Of a DNA stretch of 30,494 nucleotides, positions 6,655 to 14,659 are shown in pieces. A program made the translations under genes and the position numbers. Positions within the stretch are counted from its first letter, which is position 1; every line of letters begins with the position of its first letter. The stretch is from a virus. The stretch spans positions 1 through 30,494 of IMG/VR virus record IMGVR_UViG_3300021131_000037; one strand, 5' to 3'. The notes beneath the pieces were generated by a model. The model was not told the origin of the DNA and made no database searches. It worked only from the letters and a program-made list of their open reading frames with translations.

Positions 6655-7077
6655 ATGGCGCTCTGGCATCAAGCGTTTCCCGATCAGGTGGACACGCATC
6701 GTCCGAGGGCGGCGGTGACGGCGAAACCGCGTAAGCCGATCCGCCGGCGCTCGGCCAAGATGCGCGGGTTGATGGCGGAATATAACGTGCGCAAAGCGGC
6801 GTATTTGCAAAAGCATCCGTGGTGCGCGGTTTATCCGTGGGTGGGCAAGATTGGGCGGCAAGTGCGGAATCCGGCCACGGAGATTCACCACACGCGCGGG
6901 CGCGCGGGCACGTTGTTACTGGACGAACGCTACTGGCTGGGCGTGAGCGCGGCAGGACATGATTACATCCACGAAAATCCGCAGGCCGCGCGCGCGCAAG
7001 GGTATTTGTGCCAGCCAGGGGAATGGAATCAAACGACTAACGCTCCGCATGAGCCGCCCGCGACTAAAGACTTATGA
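6655..7077 (+). CDS. HNH-like nuclease, zinc ligands degenerate
   Basis: 140 residues. EIHHTRGRAGTLLLDERYWLG followed by AGHDYIHENPQAARAQGYL fits the phage HNH layout (eHHxxGRxGxLLxDxxxw...CHxxIHxNPxxAxxxG), with H78-H79, H102 and H106. The usual structural zinc cysteines are mostly missing: one cysteine at 57, and the C-x-x-C-H is SAAGH here. It may be a zinc-free HNH or an inactive derivative. The basic N-terminus (KPRKPIRRRS) could bind DNA. It starts 5 nt after ssb and overlaps the next gene by 4 nt. Confidence 0.7.
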   Translation: MALWHQAFPDQVDTHRPRAAVTAKPRKPIRRRSAKMRGLMAEYNVRKAAYLQKHPWCAVYPWVGKIGRQVRNPATEIHHTRGRAGTLLLDERYWLGVSAAGHDYIHENPQAARAQGYLCQPGEWNQTTNAPHEPPATKDL

Positions 7078-7469
7078 AAACCAGAAATCTTCTCGGCAAA
7101 ACTAAACGCGCCATCGCGGGTTGGCTCCATGCGGTTGTTAGGTGGTCAACGTCGTGGGCTTGGCAAAAGGAAATCCAAGTGTGCGATGGATTGGCTGAAC
7201 TGCGCGGACTCGAAATGGACGGCAATAAAATGGACATCAAAATCCATTCCGACCCGGCGCTGGCACAATGGCAAGCCAAATGTTTCGCGTCAATGGTCGC
7301 CAACTCACCGAACTACACCGAAATGAAATTTGAACTGCATGGCGAATACAAGGGGAAGTGGGAATGGCTCACCGTGCTGATCCAAAAAGGGAATGGCAAA
7401 ACGCCGCATCAACTCCGCCAAGAAGCGGAACGCGAACGCGATCAACTACGCGCTCGCCTGACCACCTAA
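7074..7469 (+). CDS. Hypothetical phage protein with C-terminal coiled coil
   Basis: 131 residues. The segment MDIKIHSDPALAQWQAKCFASMVANSPNY followed by WLTVLIQKGNGKTPHQLRQEAERERDQL resembles an unnamed small phage protein family with a GKTPxxLRxEAE end, which I recall without a function. The last ~20 residues form a charged helix likely to oligomerise. It is the last gene of the early plus-strand run. About 40 bp with a possible promoter separate it from the packaging genes. Confidence 0.6.
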   Translation: MKTRNLLGKTKRAIAGWLHAVVRWSTSWAWQKEIQVCDGLAELRGLEMDGNKMDIKIHSDPALAQWQAKCFASMVANSPNYTEMKFELHGEYKGKWEWLTVLIQKGNGKTPHQLRQEAERERDQLRARLTT

Positions 7470-7494
7470 CAGTGATTGTAACTCAAACGATTAG

Positions 7495-7500
7495 TATAAT
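7495..7500 (+). promoter_or_regulatory. Possible -10 element before the terminase genes
   Basis: TATAAT within GATTAGTATAATG, 9 nt before the TTG at 7509. No good -35 lies at 16-18 bp upstream. The nearest, TTGTAA, is only 13 bp away. It could be a promoter for the packaging operon only if the transcript has a very short leader. Confidence 0.25.
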
Positions 7501-7508
7501 GAAATAAT

Positions 7509-8648
7509 TTGTCCAAAGAAGCTACATTTTTGCGGGAGGTGACGGCGGTGGCGCAGGCTATCGGGTTGCGGTTGTATGACCAGAAACGGCGCAAGTTGCT
7601 CGCGGATCAGTTGGCGGCGGTGAAGATCTTGACGGAGGCGCCGGTGTTTCCCGCCAAGGTGAAGGGCAAAGGTTGGCCGCGCGCCGAGGTGTTGGCGTGG
7701 GTAAGCGCGAATCTCAAATTGGCAAAGGATAAGCGCGCTTTCGACATTGTGCCGGCAGCATCACGCAAAGACGCAAAAACGCAAAGTGAATTGCCGCCGG
7801 CGGTGAAAACGGCGGGTGACGGTGATTTATTTATCACGTTGACGCCGGAGCAGAAGCATGAGCGGCGCTTGGATTTGTTGGAGGATAAATTCTTTTTTCC
7901 CGAAAAGCATCTGGAATCCAAGATTGCCAAGTTTGAGATTGATGAATTGCGCCAGTATCGTCCGCATCTGTTCGCCAAGAGTGGCGAATCGCCGGCGGGC
8001 GGCGCGGAATCCAGTCTGATTTACGGCGGGTTGGAAGGGGTGGCGACGGCCATCAATAAAGAGTTTGCCGGTGCGAATTGTCATCGCGCCTACGTTTCGG
8101 ATTGGATCAAAGGCAAGCGCGCGCCGTGCGACCGCGCAGGCGTGCCGCCGATGCCAGGTTCGCCGGAAGGGAACGGCCGGTATGATCGCGCGGCGATTTT
8201 CAAGTGGTATCGGCAATATGTTTTGGTGGAAACCACGGAACAAGGTTTGCCGATGCGCGGAGGGATGGATGCGCGGAGCCGCAAAGAAATGGCGGACGCA
8301 GAAATGGCGGAATTGGAGTTGGACGGCCTGAAAAAATCCGTTTCCGAAAAATACATGGAGACGGTTACGGTGCTGGGGTTTGTGGGCGGGTTCGCGCATT
8401 GGCTGGGGTTGCAGCAGGATAAATTCATCGAGGATCGCGCTGGGGTGCGCAAGCTGGTGGCGGAATGCGTGACGGCGATGTTCAAGCCGTCGGTGGAACA
8501 ATTGGCGGCGTTGGATGTGCAATTGGCGGCGCAACTGGCGGCGGCGAATAGCGCGATGAAAACCGCAACGGCGCATCGCGTGACGGAACTGGTGAATGAT
8601 TTGACGGAAAAACGAAAAGAGGAAGTGCAGGCAAACAAGCAGAGTTAG
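7509..8648 (+). CDS. Putative terminase small subunit
   Basis: 379 residues directly upstream of the large terminase. It would recognise the packaging site and regulate the motor. About 180-245 looks like a DNA-binding helix-turn-helix region (LEGVATAINKEF...NCHRAYVSDWIKGKRAP). About 255-285 (MDARSRKEMADAEMAELELDGLKKSVSEKYM) resembles the coiled linker of Nu1-type small terminases. The C-terminus is helical. It is longer than typical Nu1 (181), with an extra N-terminal ~150 residues. Start TTG 7509 has no ATG alternative, because the nearby ATG at 7499 hits a stop after one codon. The role is inferred from position and the linker motif. Confidence 0.6.
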   Translation: MSKEATFLREVTAVAQAIGLRLYDQKRRKLLADQLAAVKILTEAPVFPAKVKGKGWPRAEVLAWVSANLKLAKDKRAFDIVPAASRKDAKTQSELPPAVKTAGDGDLFITLTPEQKHERRLDLLEDKFFFPEKHLESKIAKFEIDELRQYRPHLFAKSGESPAGGAESSLIYGGLEGVATAINKEFAGANCHRAYVSDWIKGKRAPCDRAGVPPMPGSPEGNGRYDRAAIFKWYRQYVLVETTEQGLPMRGGMDARSRKEMADAEMAELELDGLKKSVSEKYMETVTVLGFVGGFAHWLGLQQDKFIEDRAGVRKLVAECVTAMFKPSVEQLAALDVQLAAQLAAANSAMKTATAHRVTELVNDLTEKRKEEVQANKQS

Positions 8649-8680
8649 ACACGGATTTCACAGATTTACACGGATTAAAA
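8647..8680 (+). repeat. ACACGGATT dispersed repeat
   Basis: AGACACGGATTTCACAG then ATTTACACGGATTAAAA. It overlaps the end of the small terminase gene and stops at the ATG of a small ORF. An inverted copy follows at 8777-8798, so the two flank the small ORF. Confidence 0.85.
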
Positions 8681-8779
8681 ATGACTTTTTTCATCATCAT
8701 CGGCTGGTTTGTGTTCAAGGCTTACACTTGGACGACGTGCATGATTTTAATTTTTCTGCACATTTTTTTTTCTAAATAA
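8681..8779 (+). CDS. Small membrane peptide ORF between terminase genes
   Basis: A 32-residue frame starting MTFFIIIGWFVFKAYTW and ending FLHIFFSK. Nearly every residue is hydrophobic or aromatic, as in a single membrane-spanning peptide. It sits exactly between two inverted ACACGGATT repeats, with an A-rich pre-start (AAAAATG). It could be a host-interacting or holin-like micropeptide, or a fortuitous frame. The hydrophobic composition in a T-rich stretch is partly expected by chance. Confidence 0.35.
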   Translation: MTFFIIIGWFVFKAYTWTTCMILIFLHIFFSK

Positions 8780-8798
8780 TCCGTGAAATCCGTGGTTG
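8777..8798 (-). repeat. ACACGGATT repeat, inverted copy carrying a start codon
   Basis: TAATCCGTGAAATCCGTGG is the reverse complement form of the repeat at 8647-8680. The GTG at 8783, first codon of the large terminase frame, lies inside it. Confidence 0.75.
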
Positions 8799-10909
8799 AA
8801 AATAATGCCATTGAGAAGTTAGCGAACGCCGCTTTGCGCGGGTTTGGGCGGCAGCGGTTTCGCGGGGAGATTTATGATTACGCGCGGACGATTTGGCTGG
8901 GCGCGGGTTATCTGTTGCCGGAAGGAAATCTGTGCCGGAATTGTCGCCCGAAGGGGTTGCAATCGTGTCGCCATTTCGAGATTGATACGGCGCGGCAGAC
9001 GGTCGGGCCGTTCCGCGCGTTGCTGGACCCGAATGTGCGGACGGTGATGCTGTTGAAGGCAGTGCAAACACTTGGTTCGTTGGTGTGGGATTTGACGCTG
9101 CATTTTCTCATCGTGCATTCGCCGTTTATGAAGATAAAAATCTTCATTGATTCGCAGGAAAAGGTGCGGCGCTATTGCGATGATCGGTTGATGCCGACAT
9201 TGAAGGGAAATCCTGACATTGCACCGCTGTTGCCGACGGGCGGGAAATCGCGCTTTGACGAAACGAAAACGGCCATTTATTTCGCCAACGGCAAATCCAT
9301 CGAGGTGCTGGCGTTGAATGATAACAATGCGTCGTCGCTCTCGGCGGATTTTGTGGTGATTGATGAAGGGTGGTTGCACGGGGCGGATGGCCTGATGCAA
9401 AAGGCGATGGACCGCACGAAGCAGGCGGCGGCGAGTGGTAACATTAAAATCTTCATCGTCGGGCAGGCGGGCAAGAAAGACGAGGATCAGGATGTCATCT
9501 GGAAACGGATGCACAAGCGGGTGCGGATAACGTGGGCGTGTCCGTGCTGCGGTGAGCGGCAATCGTTTGGTGAACGTGGACCGGCGATTCAGCGGCCGGA
9601 AGATTTCACCGGCAAGCTGTCGGTGGCCAATGCGCTACGCGCGGGACAACTGACTTTGCCAGAGCCGCCGAAGCCGGGGAGTTATGCGGGGTTGCTGCCG
9701 CCGAAACGTCATAACGAGGTGAATACGCCGGAAGAAATCAAAGCAAACGCGGCGGCGGCGTATCTGGAATGCTACCATTGCGGGCATCACATCCACGACA
9801 CGCCGGCGGAACGGGCGGCGTTGATGGCGAGTTACGACCAGGAATATCGTGAGCCAGCGCCGGGCGGTGGTTTTTACACGCCGGAAAATTACGAAGTCGG
9901 CTTCTGGAATCCCGACCCCGCGAGCGTGACGATTCCGTTCAGCAGCACGATGCACGAATATACGGTGGCGAAGAAAGCGGATGACGATTTCAAGAACAAG
10001 GTGCCGCTGCAAGATTTCTACATGAACCGTTGGTCAACGGCATGGGATAATGATTTGGTGAAGGTGGTGCGCGCGCGGTCGCAGGAGAAATACGATGCGC
10101 AAAGCGATTGGCCGGAAGAATGGCGCGGGCATCGGGCGTTCGTGATTGATTGTCAATACGAGCTACAACATTTTTGGGGCAGCGTGTGGGCGGTGTCGAA
10201 AACGGGCAAGTCGCGTCAGCTTTGGCGCGGCTTGTTGCGGTCATTCGGCACGGCGACCGATACAATGCCAGCGGACACCACGCAACCGCCGACGGTGTGC
10301 GCGGTGCAAAAGCAATTCGGGGTGCTCGACCAGTTTGTGTTTCTGGACGGCGGTTACATGAAAGAAGAATTGGTGGAAGAATGCGCGAAGCACGGGCATT
10401 GGGGCGCGATTGACGGCGAGCCGGCGTGGTTCTGCTGGACGATTCTGGTGGGCAGCAAGCAGAAAGATTTTAGTCATGCGCTGGATAAAAACCCGAAGGT
10501 GCGGCATCCGGTGAGCGATCCGTTTTACGAATATCCCAAGTTCAAGGTGGATTATCGCGGGGCGAAAGCGCGGGTGAGCGTGGAAATCTTTTATTTCAGC
10601 AAATTGCAGACAAGCCAGATGTTTGCGCGGTATCGCGATGGCAACGGGCCGGAGTTCTGGAATCTGCCGGAGACGGATAATCCCGAAAACAAATTGTCAT
10701 GGACGGCGCAAATCCACGCGAGCACGCCGCATTACGAATCCAGCCGCGAGACGGGTGAGCCGACGGAAATCTGGCGGCCGGACAAGCAAAGCACGCCACA
10801 CCATTTCTTTGACGTGGGCACGATGTTCATGGCGGTGCTGTGCAATTGGGGTTTGAGTGGACATCGCCAGTTTGAGGAACCCAAAGCGGTGGAAGCGGTC
10901 AAAAATTGA
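8783..10909 (+). CDS. Phage terminase large subunit, GpA type
   Basis: 708 residues. It is the ATP-driven packaging motor and nuclease of the head. The GpA-family layout is visible: N-terminal CRNC and SCRH cysteines (51-63), an ATPase start TVMLLKAVQTLGSLVWD (88-103), FIDSQEKVRRYCDDRLMPTLKGNPDI, Walker B FVVIDEGW (190-197), a CPCCGERQSFGER zinc-ribbon-like motif, and a C-terminal nuclease half. Walker A is deviant. K92 matches the lambda gpA K76 position, but the canonical GKT/GKS is QTLGSL. GTG 8783 lies in a dispersed repeat and no ATG alternative exists before the conserved region. Acts at the portal together with the 7509-8648 product. Confidence 0.9.
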   Translation: MKSVVENNAIEKLANAALRGFGRQRFRGEIYDYARTIWLGAGYLLPEGNLCRNCRPKGLQSCRHFEIDTARQTVGPFRALLDPNVRTVMLLKAVQTLGSLVWDLTLHFLIVHSPFMKIKIFIDSQEKVRRYCDDRLMPTLKGNPDIAPLLPTGGKSRFDETKTAIYFANGKSIEVLALNDNNASSLSADFVVIDEGWLHGADGLMQKAMDRTKQAAASGNIKIFIVGQAGKKDEDQDVIWKRMHKRVRITWACPCCGERQSFGERGPAIQRPEDFTGKLSVANALRAGQLTLPEPPKPGSYAGLLPPKRHNEVNTPEEIKANAAAAYLECYHCGHHIHDTPAERAALMASYDQEYREPAPGGGFYTPENYEVGFWNPDPASVTIPFSSTMHEYTVAKKADDDFKNKVPLQDFYMNRWSTAWDNDLVKVVRARSQEKYDAQSDWPEEWRGHRAFVIDCQYELQHFWGSVWAVSKTGKSRQLWRGLLRSFGTATDTMPADTTQPPTVCAVQKQFGVLDQFVFLDGGYMKEELVEECAKHGHWGAIDGEPAWFCWTILVGSKQKDFSHALDKNPKVRHPVSDPFYEYPKFKVDYRGAKARVSVEIFYFSKLQTSQMFARYRDGNGPEFWNLPETDNPENKLSWTAQIHASTPHYESSRETGEPTEIWRPDKQSTPHHFFDVGTMFMAVLCNWGLSGHRQFEEPKAVEAVKN

Positions 10910-10911
10910 CT
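10906..10911 (+). promoter_or_regulatory. TTGACT box
   Basis: TTGACT 15 nt before the GTG at 10927. See the finding on TTTGACT boxes. Confidence 0.35.
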
Positions 10912-10926
10912 GGTGGGCGTTCGTGA

Positions 10927-11289
10927 GTGAATGCCCTGCAAAAAATCGTTTTTCAAGCTGGCCAGAAAAAGCACGAATCTTTGTATGATTCCACGCTGAC
11001 GTTTCCCGCGTTTGGCGATGCCGGCGTGACTGTGCCCTGCGCCCACACGGAAATCACCAAAGATTTCGACCTCGTGCCCGGCGGTAAATCGCCAAAGTTA
11101 TTCATCGAAAACATTTTCTTCCGCGCCGAAACCCTGCCGGCGGGAAAAGTTCCCGATAAAGGTTTGTTCTGCAATCTGGATTTGGGTAATGGCGATGCGC
11201 CGATTGCTTTGCAATTGTGGCATGGCGGGCTGCAACCGGGTGGACTCATCTACAAATTCATGGCGGTGGATAAAAACTACAAAGCCTGA
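10927..11289 (+). CDS. Hypothetical head-region protein
   Basis: 120 residues between the large terminase and the gpW-like gene. Beta-rich: STLTFPAFGDAGVTVPCAHTEI, LFIENIFFRAETLPAG, LGNGDAPIALQLWHGG. No signal peptide. Not recognised. A head-completion or decoration role is possible from position only. Start GTG 10927. The ATG at 10931 is out of frame. TGA(C/T)TGGTGGGCGT occurs both just before this gene (10907-10920) and just after it (11287-11300). Confidence 0.55.
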   Translation: MNALQKIVFQAGQKKHESLYDSTLTFPAFGDAGVTVPCAHTEITKDFDLVPGGKSPKLFIENIFFRAETLPAGKVPDKGLFCNLDLGNGDAPIALQLWHGGLQPGGLIYKFMAVDKNYKA

Positions 11290-11312
11290 TTGGTGGGCGT
11301 AACGCAGTTACC

Positions 11313-11319
11313 TTTGACT
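11313..11319 (+). promoter_or_regulatory. TTTGACT box
   Basis: TTTGACT 16 nt before ATG 11336, preceded by TACC so that it reads TA-N2-TTTG, a form like the Bacteroidetes -7 promoter element. Confidence 0.4.
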
Positions 11320-11335
11320 TAACAGATTTGACGAC

Positions 11336-11611
11336 ATGGCAAAAGATTATTTCATCGGTTATTCGATGGCGGACAAGGTGGCGCTGTTGCGCGGCATCAC
11401 AGAATCGCTGTTGACTGGCCAAATCGTGCGGGTGTCCACGTCGCGCGGGGTGGAAACGCAATTCAGCCCGTTGATTGATAATTCGCTGATGTATGACCGG
11501 CTCTGCACGAGCATCGCCAACGACCCGAATTTTGATGCGAATGATCCGACACAGGCGGCGGCACTGGCGAACCAGCGTCCCGGCATCACGCGCGGCTGTT
11601 TTACCAATTAA
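11336..11611 (+). CDS. gpW-like head-tail joining protein (putative)
   Basis: 91 residues between terminase and portal, the normal place of lambda gpW. The pattern VALLRGITESLLTGQIVRVSTSRGVETQFSPL resembles the gpW core (L..A...L.TG..V..V...G..V.F), followed by a helix with MYDRLCTSIAND. gpW is 68 residues, so this has a C-terminal extension (TQAAALANQRPGITRGCFTN). It would sit under the portal after packaging. Confidence 0.5.
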   Translation: MAKDYFIGYSMADKVALLRGITESLLTGQIVRVSTSRGVETQFSPLIDNSLMYDRLCTSIANDPNFDANDPTQAAALANQRPGITRGCFTN

Positions 11612-11615
11612 CCAC

Positions 11616-11825
11616 ATGGCCGCAAAAACACCGAGCATCCAGCAATTGATTGACGTGGTGAACGCTTTTAACACGGCGCACGAACTGGATTTGCGGCACG
11701 CTGCGCCACCGGCCAAAAACCCGTTGATGGATGATTTGTATGACGCGGCGGCGGCAGCGGCCAAGGCGTTGAAACCGTTGATGGTAGTGGAATTAAAACC
11801 GCGAAAGGCGACCCGAAATGTCTAA
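11616..11825 (+). CDS. Hypothetical small helical protein
   Basis: 69 residues: MAAKTPSIQQLIDVVNAF, LMDDLYDAAAAAAKALKPL and a basic tail. It overlaps the portal gene by 8 nt, which supports coupled expression. No family recognised. A minor head or connector component is possible. Confidence 0.55.
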   Translation: MAAKTPSIQQLIDVVNAFNTAHELDLRHAAPPAKNPLMDDLYDAAAAAAKALKPLMVVELKPRKATRNV

Positions 11826-13542
11826 TCCGTATTCCACCACCCAATCCGTTGCGCCGGTCAACACGCTTTACAAGACGCCTTCGCAAAGCCGGAGCGATTT
11901 CCGGCCCATCTCCAAACCGCGCGCCAAGACTTACGAGGCGGTGACGGCGTGGCAACGGCGCGAAATGGTGGATGTCTCGCGCGTGATTGCGGCGGGCGTG
12001 ACGAACATTGACGCGGCGCTCATCCAAGCTGGTGAATTCTCTGTGGGCGATTCGTGGCACATCAAATATCGCGGCACAAATAAGAGTTGGGGCAAGCAAC
12101 GCGATGAATGGTTTAACACAACTTATGCGCGGAATTGTAATGCGCGCGGGCCGGTGAATGACTGGCGCAGTTCGTTGCGGCAATTCAATTGGACGCGCAA
12201 AGTGGAGGCGGATTACGGCGTGTGGTTCAATGGCCAGCCTTACCGCGATTCCACCGGCAAACAGATTGACCCGACGGGACAATTCAACACGGTAAAATTT
12301 GACCGCATCTCGACGGGTTTGATTGGCCAAGTGCGCGGCGTGGGCATGGTGGGCGTGGGGAACGGTTTGGAAGCGGTGAAGGAATTGCCGAAAACGTGGA
12401 ATTATTATTCGACGTTATCCGCCACCGGCTCGTGGCCAGGCATTTACATCATCAACGATCCCGCCAGCCGCTTTGACGGGTATCGCATCATTGACGGCAT
12501 CATCATGGATGCGGATATGCGGGTAGTGGGGTATCGCATCATCGGTTTCACCGAGGACGGAATGCCGTGCTACTCGGACATTCCGGCGGCGTGGATGCAC
12601 TTCAATTATTCGGCGCGGAAAAACCTGGATTTGATTCGTGGGATTCCCGAAATCGCCGAAGGCATCTTGCAAGTGATGCACTTGGACGACATCCAAAGCC
12701 TGATTTCAATGGCGGTGAAGCTGGCGAGCGCCTTGGCCGTGACGCGCGAAAGCACGGATGGCAACCCTGCCGCCGGTGGCCGCGCGACGTTTGATGAACA
12801 ATCCACGGACATCAACGGCGCCACGGTGACGCAAAAACGCGCGGTGCAAGAAATCTTTCCGGGCATCATCGAACTGGCGACGAATAACAAAGAAAAATTG
12901 GCGGCGCTCGGTTTTGACCGGCCTTCGATGAACGAAGAAAACTTCATCAAGCGCATCGAGAAAAGCGTGCTGCATAAATTGTGGCCGCGCGATTTGATTT
13001 ACGCCGAGGACACGGGACGCGCCGGCACACGGGCGATTGCAAGTCAGGCGCGGACGATTTGCAGTTGGGATCAGATTTGTCTCGAACGCACGGCGCGCTG
13101 GATTGCCGACCGCGCCACGGAATTTGCGATGCGCGCCGGTTACATCGCCAGTAACGATAATCTTTACGACCCATACAATTACGTCTTTACCGTTCCCGGC
13201 CAGTTCACGGTGGATGAAGGCAATGACATGAAGATGCGGTTGCAAGCTCTCGGTCGCTGCATCATCTCGCGCGGTATCATTTCGGAAATGGACGGTTATC
13301 TGGCGGAAGAAATCGAGGAGCAACGCGCGGCGGAAGTGGATCGTTTGATGACGGCGGCGGAAAAACTGGCGACGGCGCACGATGATTTCACGGTGAAAGA
13401 AATTTACCTGATGCTGGATAACAGCGGCAGCCAGATGTCTTTCTCCGACCAAGCGAATCAGGACGAAGAAACCACCCCGCCCGGCACACCGCCGGCGAGT
13501 GGCGATAAGAAAACCAAACCGGCAACGGAATCTGAACCATGA
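11818..13542 (+). CDS. Portal protein, lambda gpB-like
   Basis: 574 residues, the expected length for the lambda-type portal that forms the dodecameric DNA channel at the head vertex. Supporting features are an N-terminal region with YEAVTAWQRREMVDVSRVI, a central NLDLIRGIPEIAEGILQVMHLDDIQSLISMAVKLASALAV (in lambda-type portals the RGxP then helix that joins the stem), and a C-terminal helical region with HDDFTVKEIYLMLDNSG before a P- and T-rich tail. It overlaps the flanking genes by 8 and 4 nt, as in a head operon. Confidence 0.85.
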   Translation: MSNPYSTTQSVAPVNTLYKTPSQSRSDFRPISKPRAKTYEAVTAWQRREMVDVSRVIAAGVTNIDAALIQAGEFSVGDSWHIKYRGTNKSWGKQRDEWFNTTYARNCNARGPVNDWRSSLRQFNWTRKVEADYGVWFNGQPYRDSTGKQIDPTGQFNTVKFDRISTGLIGQVRGVGMVGVGNGLEAVKELPKTWNYYSTLSATGSWPGIYIINDPASRFDGYRIIDGIIMDADMRVVGYRIIGFTEDGMPCYSDIPAAWMHFNYSARKNLDLIRGIPEIAEGILQVMHLDDIQSLISMAVKLASALAVTRESTDGNPAAGGRATFDEQSTDINGATVTQKRAVQEIFPGIIELATNNKEKLAALGFDRPSMNEENFIKRIEKSVLHKLWPRDLIYAEDTGRAGTRAIASQARTICSWDQICLERTARWIADRATEFAMRAGYIASNDNLYDPYNYVFTVPGQFTVDEGNDMKMRLQALGRCIISRGIISEMDGYLAEEIEEQRAAEVDRLMTAAEKLATAHDDFTVKEIYLMLDNSGSQMSFSDQANQDEETTPPGTPPASGDKKTKPATESEP

Positions 13543-13745
13543 CTTTTTGGCGCGGCCATACTTTAACGATTGAACCGTCTCATGTGGTGCAGGGGCACGC
13601 GGTTATCCGCTGTCCCATCACGTTGAAAACCTTGCACTCGCACCCATCGCGCAAGGCGGCGGAAAATTATTGTCGCCGCAACGGTTATTCGTGGATGGAG
13701 CCGGTGCGGGATGTGGACACCGCCACTTTGGAAGAAAGAATCTAA
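13539..13745 (+). CDS. Hypothetical small protein
   Basis: 68 residues: MTFWRGHTLTIEPSHVVQGHAVIRCPITLKTLHSHPSRKAAENYCRRNGYSW. It overlaps the portal stop by 4 nt (ATGA). Four histidines and two cysteines are present but no zinc-ligand spacing is obvious. It sits between portal and protease, 3 nt before the next ATG. Function unknown. Confidence 0.55.
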   Translation: MTFWRGHTLTIEPSHVVQGHAVIRCPITLKTLHSHPSRKAAENYCRRNGYSWMEPVRDVDTATLEERI

Positions 13746-13748
13746 CTT

Positions 13749-14579
13749 ATGCGCCTCGCTCAAATTATTTCGATGTTACGCACGGAACCGCTGTTTTGCG
13801 CGGCGGGCTACCGCGAAACGCTGTTGGACATCATTGACAGCCACGCGCTGCTGTCCGCGCAGGATTACAAACATTCACGCACGGGCAAAGCCAAGAGCGG
13901 TTCGGATTTGGAGATCGCGCAAATGGAAGTCGTGAACGGCATGGCCATCATCCCCGTCGGCGGACCGATTGGCATGAATCTTGGCGAATTTGAAAAAGGC
14001 GCGGGCGCGGTGGATGTGGATGACATTTGCGCGGAATTGGATCAGGCCGAGGAAGATGATGAGGTGCAGGCAATCTTGATGAATTTCGACACGCCTGGCG
14101 GCATGGTGATGGGCACGCCGGAATGCGGTGCGCGGATTCTGGCCGTGGAAAAACCGATTTACGCTTGGACACGCGGGCAGATGTGCAGCGCCGGTTATTG
14201 GCTGGCGAGTTGCACGAATGGCATTTTCTGCACGCCGTCGGCCAGCGTAGGCAGCATTGGTGTGTGCATGAGTTTCATGGATTTGAGCAAGCTGGCGGAT
14301 AATGCCGGCATCAAAGTCAAATCGTTTGGTTCGGGCACTTACAAAGGCATGGGCACACCGGGCACCAGCTTGACGGCCGAACAGGAAATCTTTCTGAAAA
14401 ATCGGGTGCAGATGCTCGCACAGCAATTCTACGATCATGTGCGCGCGCAACGCGGCCCGATTCCCGCCGAGGTCATGCAAGGGCAATCCTTCACCGGCGC
14501 GCAAGCCCTCGAACTGGGTTTGGTGGACGGCACCATGAACACGTTCGAGGAATTGGCGACGTTCCTGACGGCGAAATAA
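13749..14579 (+). CDS. Prohead protease, S49 (SppA/lambda gpC-like)
   Basis: 276 residues. A serine-lysine peptidase of the ClpP fold that cleaves the scaffold and capsid during head maturation. The catalytic serine is S147 in GQMCSAGYW and the lysine is K199 in FGSGTYKGMG. The oxyanion strand lies in FDTPGGMVMG (113-122), and PSASVGSIGV (163-172) is the S49 signature. Order portal, protease, scaffold, capsid is canonical. There is no fused scaffold domain as in lambda C/Nu3. The scaffold is a separate downstream gene. Confidence 0.92.
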   Translation: MRLAQIISMLRTEPLFCAAGYRETLLDIIDSHALLSAQDYKHSRTGKAKSGSDLEIAQMEVVNGMAIIPVGGPIGMNLGEFEKGAGAVDVDDICAELDQAEEDDEVQAILMNFDTPGGMVMGTPECGARILAVEKPIYAWTRGQMCSAGYWLASCTNGIFCTPSASVGSIGVCMSFMDLSKLADNAGIKVKSFGSGTYKGMGTPGTSLTAEQEIFLKNRVQMLAQQFYDHVRAQRGPIPAEVMQGQSFTGAQALELGLVDGTMNTFEELATFLTAK

Positions 14580-14592
14580 TCTTCCGCCCGCT

Positions 14593-14642
14593 CCGTTTGG
14601 TCAAACGGGTTGACTGCCGAAACTTGGTGTATTGCGGTCAAC
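14593..14642 (+). promoter_or_regulatory. Two inverted repeats before the scaffold gene
   Basis: CCGTTTG-GT-CAAACGG at 14593-14608, then GTTGAC (14609-14614) with its complement GTCAAC (14637-14642). These lie in an 80-bp gap ahead of ATG 14660. They could be an operator or an RNA structure that tunes the very high expression of scaffold and capsid. No run of T follows, so a terminator is unlikely. Confidence 0.4.
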
Positions 14643-14659
14643 TCCGCCTATAAAATTTT

